Assembly: GCA_014238445.1 (NCBI GenBank)
Contig: JABABC010000273.1
Location: 1-8,655 of the forward strand
Source of the DNA: Coxiellaceae bacterium
Lineage (GTDB): Bacteria > Pseudomonadota > Gammaproteobacteria > Coxiellales > Coxiellaceae
DNA: 8,655 bases
Direction of reading: 5' to 3'
Part shown: positions 6,123 through 8,655 of the stretch, piece after piece
How the letters are laid out: each line of letters opens with the position of its first letter
Position numbering within the stretch: the first letter of the stretch is position 1
Notes under the pieces: model-generated
The model's input: the letters and a program-made list of their open reading frames with translations, nothing else
Told to the model about the DNA's origin: nothing
The model's database searches: none
Made by a program: the position numbers and the translations under genes

Positions 6123-6397
6123 TGCAAGCGGTAACAGTAGCGTATGCGACACCGGAGCGTCAGATTGAGATTCGAGTGTCGATTCATGGTTCGATTTCAG
6201 TGTCTGACGCGATTGAGCGATCGGGGGTATTGCAGCAATTTCCTAATATTGATTTGGCTCAACAGCCAGTGGGTATTAATAGTCGAAAAGTGACTTTTGA
6301 GGCTCTCGTGGAGCCGGGTGATCGAGTGGAGATTTTTCGTGGATTGCATTTAGATCCTATGCAGGCAAGGCATTTGCGCGCAGCACGGAAAAAGTGA
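6122..6397 (+). CDS. rnfH: RnfH family ubiquitin-like-fold protein (RatB)
   Basis: A 91-residue member of the RnfH/RatB (UPF0125) family with a beta-grasp fold. The function is poorly defined; RatB was named for its place next to ratA, and RnfH for linkage to the Rnf electron-transport genes in other bacteria. Diagnostic segments are VTVAYATPERQIEI at the N-terminus, VSDAIERSGVL in the middle, and VGINSRKV followed by PGDRVEIFRGLHLDPMQARHLRA at the C-terminus, the strongest family signature. Its start overlaps the ratA stop (TAATG). It ends 3 bp before the convergent bamE stop, leaving no space for a terminator between them. Confidence 0.93.
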   Translation: MQAVTVAYATPERQIEIRVSIHGSISVSDAIERSGVLQQFPNIDLAQQPVGINSRKVTFEALVEPGDRVEIFRGLHLDPMQARHLRAARKK

Positions 6398-6400
6398 TGG

Positions 6401-6724
6401 TTAGGGTTGGCTCGTATTTTGGATGTTCATTACACGGTTGTTTTTAAATGAAATGATGACTTGTTTTTTTGATAAGTTAGCGCTGTTTTTAGATTGATAA
6501 GTGTACACGTAAATCAGATGGTTGTTTTTGTATAGGTTAGTGAGTACGGGTTTCCCTAGTACTTGGGTGACTTGTTGAGTTGTCATGCCTGTGTGAATAG
6601 CAGTAATGCTTTTCGTGGTGAGGATGTTGCCCTGCTGCACGGGTGCTTTGTAGGGTTTAATGCAGCTTGCGAGTGTCAGTGACAAAGTGAGTGTGATTAG
6701 GGCAGAAAAAAGACGTTGTAGCAT
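6401..6724 (-). CDS. bamE: Outer membrane protein assembly factor BamE (SmpA lipoprotein)
   Basis: BamE is a small outer-membrane lipoprotein of the BAM complex that helps insert beta-barrel proteins. I chose the ATG at 6724 (107 aa). It has a GGAG ribosome site 6 nt upstream and begins a classical lipoprotein signal peptide: M-L-Q-R, a hydrophobic run, then lipobox LASC with the lipidated Cys at residue 21. A longer frame to 6793 would bury the signal peptide 23 residues in. The mature part has QQGNILTTKSITAIHTGMTTQQVTQVLGKPV, the typical BamE core (QGN and GMT..QV...LG.P), and ends RVMNIQNTSQP. It is divergent from fur, a neighbourhood known in gammaproteobacteria such as Pseudomonas. A TATTAT -10-like box is visible at 6751-6756, with a poor -35. 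Confidence 0.93.
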   Translation of the reverse strand: MLQRLFSALITLTLSLTLASCIKPYKAPVQQGNILTTKSITAIHTGMTTQQVTQVLGKPVLTNLYKNNHLIYVYTYQSKNSANLSKKQVIISFKNNRVMNIQNTSQP

Positions 6725-6793
6725 GAGTGCTCCACTGTGGTAGTGTGTCGATAATAGTGGTGCGATCATAACTGATTTAGTAAGGGGAGTCAC

Positions 6794-7207
6794 TTGAAAG
6801 ATGAGCAGTTAAGGCAGTTGGGCTTAAAGGTGACCAGTCAGCGGTTGAAAGTGTTGCAGCTATTGGATGAGCCAGATATTGGGCATGTGAGCGCCGAAGA
6901 TATTTATGGGCGGTTAAAGCAGCAAGGTGAAGATATCGGTCTTGCAACAGTGTATCGCGTATTGGGTCAGTTTGAAGCTACGGGTTTGGTTAAGCGTCAT
7001 AGCTTTGAAGATAATCGCTCGGTGTTTGAGTTGGATGACGGTGAGCATCATGATCATATGGTGTGTGTACAGTGTCAGGCTGTGGTTGAGTTTGTAGACC
7101 CTGTCATCGAAGAGCGTCAAAGAGATATCGCGGCGCGTTATGATTATAAAATGGAAGACCATGATTTGATTATTTATGGGGTGTGCCCTAACTGTCAAGG
7201 CGTGTAG
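6794..7207 (+). CDS. fur: Ferric uptake regulator Fur (TTG start)
   Basis: Fur is the Fe(II)-dependent dimeric repressor of iron uptake genes. LGLKVTSQRLKVLQLLDEP (residues 9-27), HVSAEDIYGRL and the recognition-helix region GLATVYRVLGQFEATGLV (49-66) are nearly canonical. The metal-binding part has HHDHMVC (85-91) with CVQC (91-94), and a second Cys pair CPNC (131-134) near the C-terminus. At 137 residues it is a little shorter than E. coli Fur (148), lacking the His-rich tail. The start is a TTG, preceded at 4-5 nt by AGGGGAG (6783-6789). No in-frame ATG exists before the conserved helix, and the nearby ATG at 6801 is out of frame. It is divergent from bamE across 69 bp; I found no convincing Fur box there. 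Confidence 0.96.
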   Translation: MKDEQLRQLGLKVTSQRLKVLQLLDEPDIGHVSAEDIYGRLKQQGEDIGLATVYRVLGQFEATGLVKRHSFEDNRSVFELDDGEHHDHMVCVQCQAVVEFVDPVIEERQRDIAARYDYKMEDHDLIIYGVCPNCQGV

Positions 7208-7438
7208 CGTTGTATGATGATGCTTGTGTTACGTAAGGCGGGTGTGCCGATGCCGACATCGGTGTGAGGTGGAAGTTTCAGTTGACGGTGTAACCTTATA
7301 TGTATAGGATGCCGAACATGCTCTATTTGGGCATTGTTTGTACGTTTGTTTGGATGGACGTGCGGTCATTGAGGTTTTCTTAGTTGTTCGCCGTTGTTTC
7401 TAATGTCTCTTGTTTGAGAGCTCATAGTAGGGTATTAA
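7208..7438. other. Intergenic region between fur and cyoE
   Basis: These 231 bp have no convincing gene. They hold a short hairpin, CCGATG/CATCGG with a CCGA loop (7247-7262). It lacks a T-run, so it is at most a weak 3' end for fur. A candidate promoter for cyoE follows (7282-7310), leaving a leader of about 120 nt. A 21-codon open frame (7318-7383) and a 17-codon one (7214-7267) are present, but nothing supports them as genes. Confidence 0.5.
7282..7310 (+). promoter_or_regulatory. Candidate promoter for cyoE
   Basis: TTGACG (7282-7287, 5 of 6 to consensus) is followed after 17 bp by TAGGAT (7305-7310, 4 of 6). An alternative -10, TATAGG (7303-7308), would give a 15-bp spacer. Transcription would start near 7317 and leave a leader of about 120 nt before the cyoE ATG. 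Confidence 0.45.
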
Positions 7439-8281
7439 ATGCGTTATTTTTCTCTGGTTAAGCCAGGGATCCTAATGGGTAATAGTATTACGTTGTTAGG
7501 TGGCTTCTTTTTGGCAATGCATGGACTGCAATTTGAAGTGATGTCATTGTTGTGGGCATGGCTGGGTATGTCTATGGTGATTGCCTCGGGCTGCATTCTG
7601 AATAATTTTATTGATCGTGACATCGATGCATTAATGGAGCGTACACGACAGCGACCTTCGGTGCAGGGAACTGTTTCGTTATCAGTTGGGTTGTGGCTGG
7701 CTATGGTTTTAGTGTGTTTGGGATGGGTTATTTTATGGTGTGCCGTTAACCCTTTATCGTGTTATTTAGCCGGGTTGGGTTGGTTGACGTATGTCGTCCT
7801 ATATAGCCTGTGGTTAAAGCGACGTTCTATTTGGGGGACCGCGATAGGTGGAGTGGCTGGTGCTATCCCGCCTGTTGTGGGGTATGTGGCATTAACCTCA
7901 AAGCTTGATGCGCAAGCGGTGTTGTTGTTTGGAGCCTTGTTTTGTTGGCAAATTCCACACTCGTATGCTATCGCGTTGTACCGTGATCAGGATTATCGTG
8001 CAGCTAATATTCCTGTCTTGACCACGGTTTTCGGTCGGGGGATCACTCAATGGTGTATGTGTCTTTTCACGGTGTGTTTTGCAGTGATAATACTGTTGCC
8101 CGTTGTGTGGAGTTGGATGGGGTATGGTTACGGTACTGTATCGTTGTTACTAGGAAGTCTGTGGGTGGTGTGCGCTGTTCGTGGATTTTGGGTGAATGAT
8201 ATTGCGTTATGGGGGCGTCGCATGTTTTTGTGCTCCTTATTAGCGATTAATGGTTGGGTGTTAGCCCTTTTGATCGGTTAG
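7439..8281 (+). CDS. cyoE: Protoheme IX farnesyltransferase (heme O synthase)
   Basis: This integral membrane prenyltransferase attaches farnesyl diphosphate to heme B, giving heme O for terminal oxidases (or for conversion to heme A). The first Asp-rich motif is N55-NFI-D59-RDI-D63 followed by ALMERTRQRP, which binds Mg-diphosphate. The loop KRRSIWGTAIGGVAGAIPPVVGY (127-149) and the second motif Y181-RDQDYRAANIPVL are characteristic. About eight or nine hydrophobic segments span the 280 residues, which is slightly short for the family (E. coli 296). The ATG has AGGG about 8 nt upstream. It stands alone here rather than at the end of an oxidase operon, so the oxidase subunits must be encoded elsewhere. 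Its farnesyl diphosphate would come from the IspA encoded in this window. ctaB is the alternative symbol when the product feeds heme A synthesis. Confidence 0.95.
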   Translation: MRYFSLVKPGILMGNSITLLGGFFLAMHGLQFEVMSLLWAWLGMSMVIASGCILNNFIDRDIDALMERTRQRPSVQGTVSLSVGLWLAMVLVCLGWVILWCAVNPLSCYLAGLGWLTYVVLYSLWLKRRSIWGTAIGGVAGAIPPVVGYVALTSKLDAQAVLLFGALFCWQIPHSYAIALYRDQDYRAANIPVLTTVFGRGITQWCMCLFTVCFAVIILLPVVWSWMGYGYGTVSLLLGSLWVVCAVRGFWVNDIALWGRRMFLCSLLAINGWVLALLIG

Positions 8282-8282
8282 T

Positions 8283-8372
8283 ATGATGTCTGTGGTGTGC
8301 GTGATGTTGATCGGGTTTCTTGCGTATATTTGTCTAATAAATAGTCAATTCATGCAGAAAAGCTTGATTTAA
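8283..8372 (+). CDS. Possible small membrane protein downstream of cyoE
   Basis: A 29-codon frame starts one base after the cyoE stop codon (TAG-T-ATG) and ends at TAA. It encodes MMSVVCVMLIGFLAYICLIN and then a short polar tail with one Lys: a single hydrophobic stretch long enough to cross the membrane. The spacing fits translational coupling to cyoE. However, no Shine-Dalgarno is seen, the frame is short, and hydrophobic frames arise easily in T-rich DNA. I do not recognise a family. It does not look like a frameshifted end of CyoE, which already has its last membrane helix. Confidence 0.25.
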   Translation: MMSVVCVMLIGFLAYICLINSQFMQKSLI

Positions 8373-8394
8373 TGTTCATAATTAGGGGTGTTGC

Positions 8395-8424
8395 TTGACA
8401 ATCTCTTTTTGCGCTTGGTATAAC
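8395..8424 (+). promoter_or_regulatory. Strong sigma-70 promoter of the HU gene
   Basis: A perfect TTGACA (8395-8400) and TATAAC (8419-8424, 5 of 6) are separated by 18 bp. Transcription would start near 8431, giving a leader of about 48 nt that contains a run of eight T (8449-8456) and the AGAGGGG ribosome site. Confidence 0.75.
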
Positions 8425-8478
8425 CATACGGTCAACATGGATGAAATTTTTTTTCCAGATAACACAGAGGGGATGATT

Positions 8479-8655
8479 ATGAATATGAATAAACAAGACT
8501 TGATTGATGCGATGGCTGCTGAAGCTGGTATTACGAAGACAGCTGCTGAAGCGACTTTGAATGCATTCACGAGTTCCGTAACATCGTGTTTACGTAATGG
8601 TGGTCGTGTTGCTGTTATGGGTTTTGGTGCTTGGGAATCAGGTCATCGTCCTGCA
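8479..8655 (+). CDS. HU family DNA-binding protein, N-terminal part (3' end outside window)
   Basis: The first 59 residues of an HU/IHF-family nucleoid protein, which bends and compacts DNA as a dimer. MNKQDLIDAMAAEAGITKTA (from residue 3) is the conserved N-terminal helix pair. NGGRVAVMGFGAWESGHRPA leads into the DNA-binding arm; the next residues, normally RTGRNP, are cut off. Three ATGs lie in frame. The one at 8479 is 6 nt after AGAGGGG (8466-8472) and is preferred; 8473 is too close to that site and 8485 (MNKQDL, the usual family start) is 12 nt away. Unusual is Trp in GFGAWE, where most HU proteins have GFGTF or similar. Whether it is a main HU subunit or a paralogue cannot be told from this fragment. 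Confidence 0.9.
   Translation, partial: MNMNKQDLIDAMAAEAGITKTAAEATLNAFTSSVTSCLRNGGRVAVMGFGAWESGHRPA

Noticed and set aside
6750..6770. Possible Fur box in the bamE-fur intergenic region (GATAAT half)
   Set aside because: Only the first hexamer resembles the consensus; the rest of the 19-bp site does not match.
6725..6793. N-terminal extension of BamE up to 6793
   Set aside because: The added 23 residues would precede the lipoprotein signal peptide. The ATG at 6724 has its own GGAG site, and the extension would consume the entire promoter region shared with fur.
6914..7198. Minus-strand ORF of 94 codons
   Set aside because: It lies wholly antisense within fur, whose protein is clearly conserved.
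7247..7262. CCGATG/CATCGG hairpin as the fur terminator
   Set aside because: The stem is only 6 bp and no T-run follows on either strand.
7318..7383. 21-codon ORF beginning MLYLGIVCTF in the cyoE leader
   Set aside because: Its only ribosome-site-like bases overlap the candidate -10 box, so they would not be in the transcript. No attenuator hairpins follow and nothing is recognisable in the peptide.
8382..8570. Minus-strand ORF of 62 codons
   Set aside because: It is the antisense shadow of the HU gene and its promoter; no ribosome site or recognisable domain.
1..8655. CRISPR arrays, insertion sequences, integrase or transposase genes, defence genes
   Set aside because: No regularly spaced repeats, transposase motifs or inverted terminal repeats were seen; the only mobile-element trace is the duplicated tmRNA end.

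Overview
The window is a compact stretch of a gammaproteobacterial chromosome. The evidence is the gene set: an xseB-ispA-dxs operon, smpB next to ssrA, a ratA-rnfH pair, divergent bamE and fur, a cyoE heme O synthase and an HU gene. The one-piece tmRNA encodes a tag starting at a glycine resume codon, GNKKLAANDSMFAPVAVAA. From memory this resembles the long Francisella-type tag more than the short ANDENYALAA-type tags of enterics. The base composition is moderate. I cannot name the genus; a lineage near Legionellales/Thiotrichales is only a guess.

Layout: 1-159 is the 3' end of a glutathione peroxidase gene (+), which meets dxs tail to tail with overlapping stop codons. From 3262 down to 156 on the minus strand lies the operon xseB-ispA-dxs (exonuclease VII small subunit, farnesyl diphosphate synthase, DXP synthase), with a good sigma-70 promoter just upstream of xseB. 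Next, still on the minus strand, is an orphan glycosyltransferase of the MJ1255/VC2487 type (3327-4418 or 4421) with its own promoter. Then comes a gene-free stretch (4422-4678) holding a 20-nt exact copy of the tmRNA 3' end and the ssrA terminator. The ssrA tmRNA gene (4679-5093, with promoter) and smpB (5164-5637) complete the minus-strand block. On the plus strand ratA and rnfH overlap by one base and converge on bamE (6401-6724, minus). bamE is divergent from fur (6794-7207, TTG start). After a 231-bp gap come cyoE (7439-8281), a possible 29-codon hydrophobic ORF, a strong promoter and the 5' part of an HU-family gene cut by the window end.

Functional links: Dxs and IspA make isoprenoid precursors and farnesyl diphosphate; CyoE consumes farnesyl diphosphate to make heme O for a terminal oxidase. 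SmpB and tmRNA form the trans-translation ribosome-rescue system. BamE is an outer-membrane assembly lipoprotein and Fur is the iron-responsive regulator.

Most of the window is conserved housekeeping DNA and I see no convincing new defence or mobile system. The most notable structure is the duplicated tmRNA 3' end (4518-4537 and 4679-4698). It looks like an attachment-site scar left by an integrative element that once used ssrA as its target. Other points for a second look are the tmRNA tag, the orphan glycosyltransferase with a palindrome over its promoter, a possibly leaderless smpB and the small ORF coupled to cyoE.
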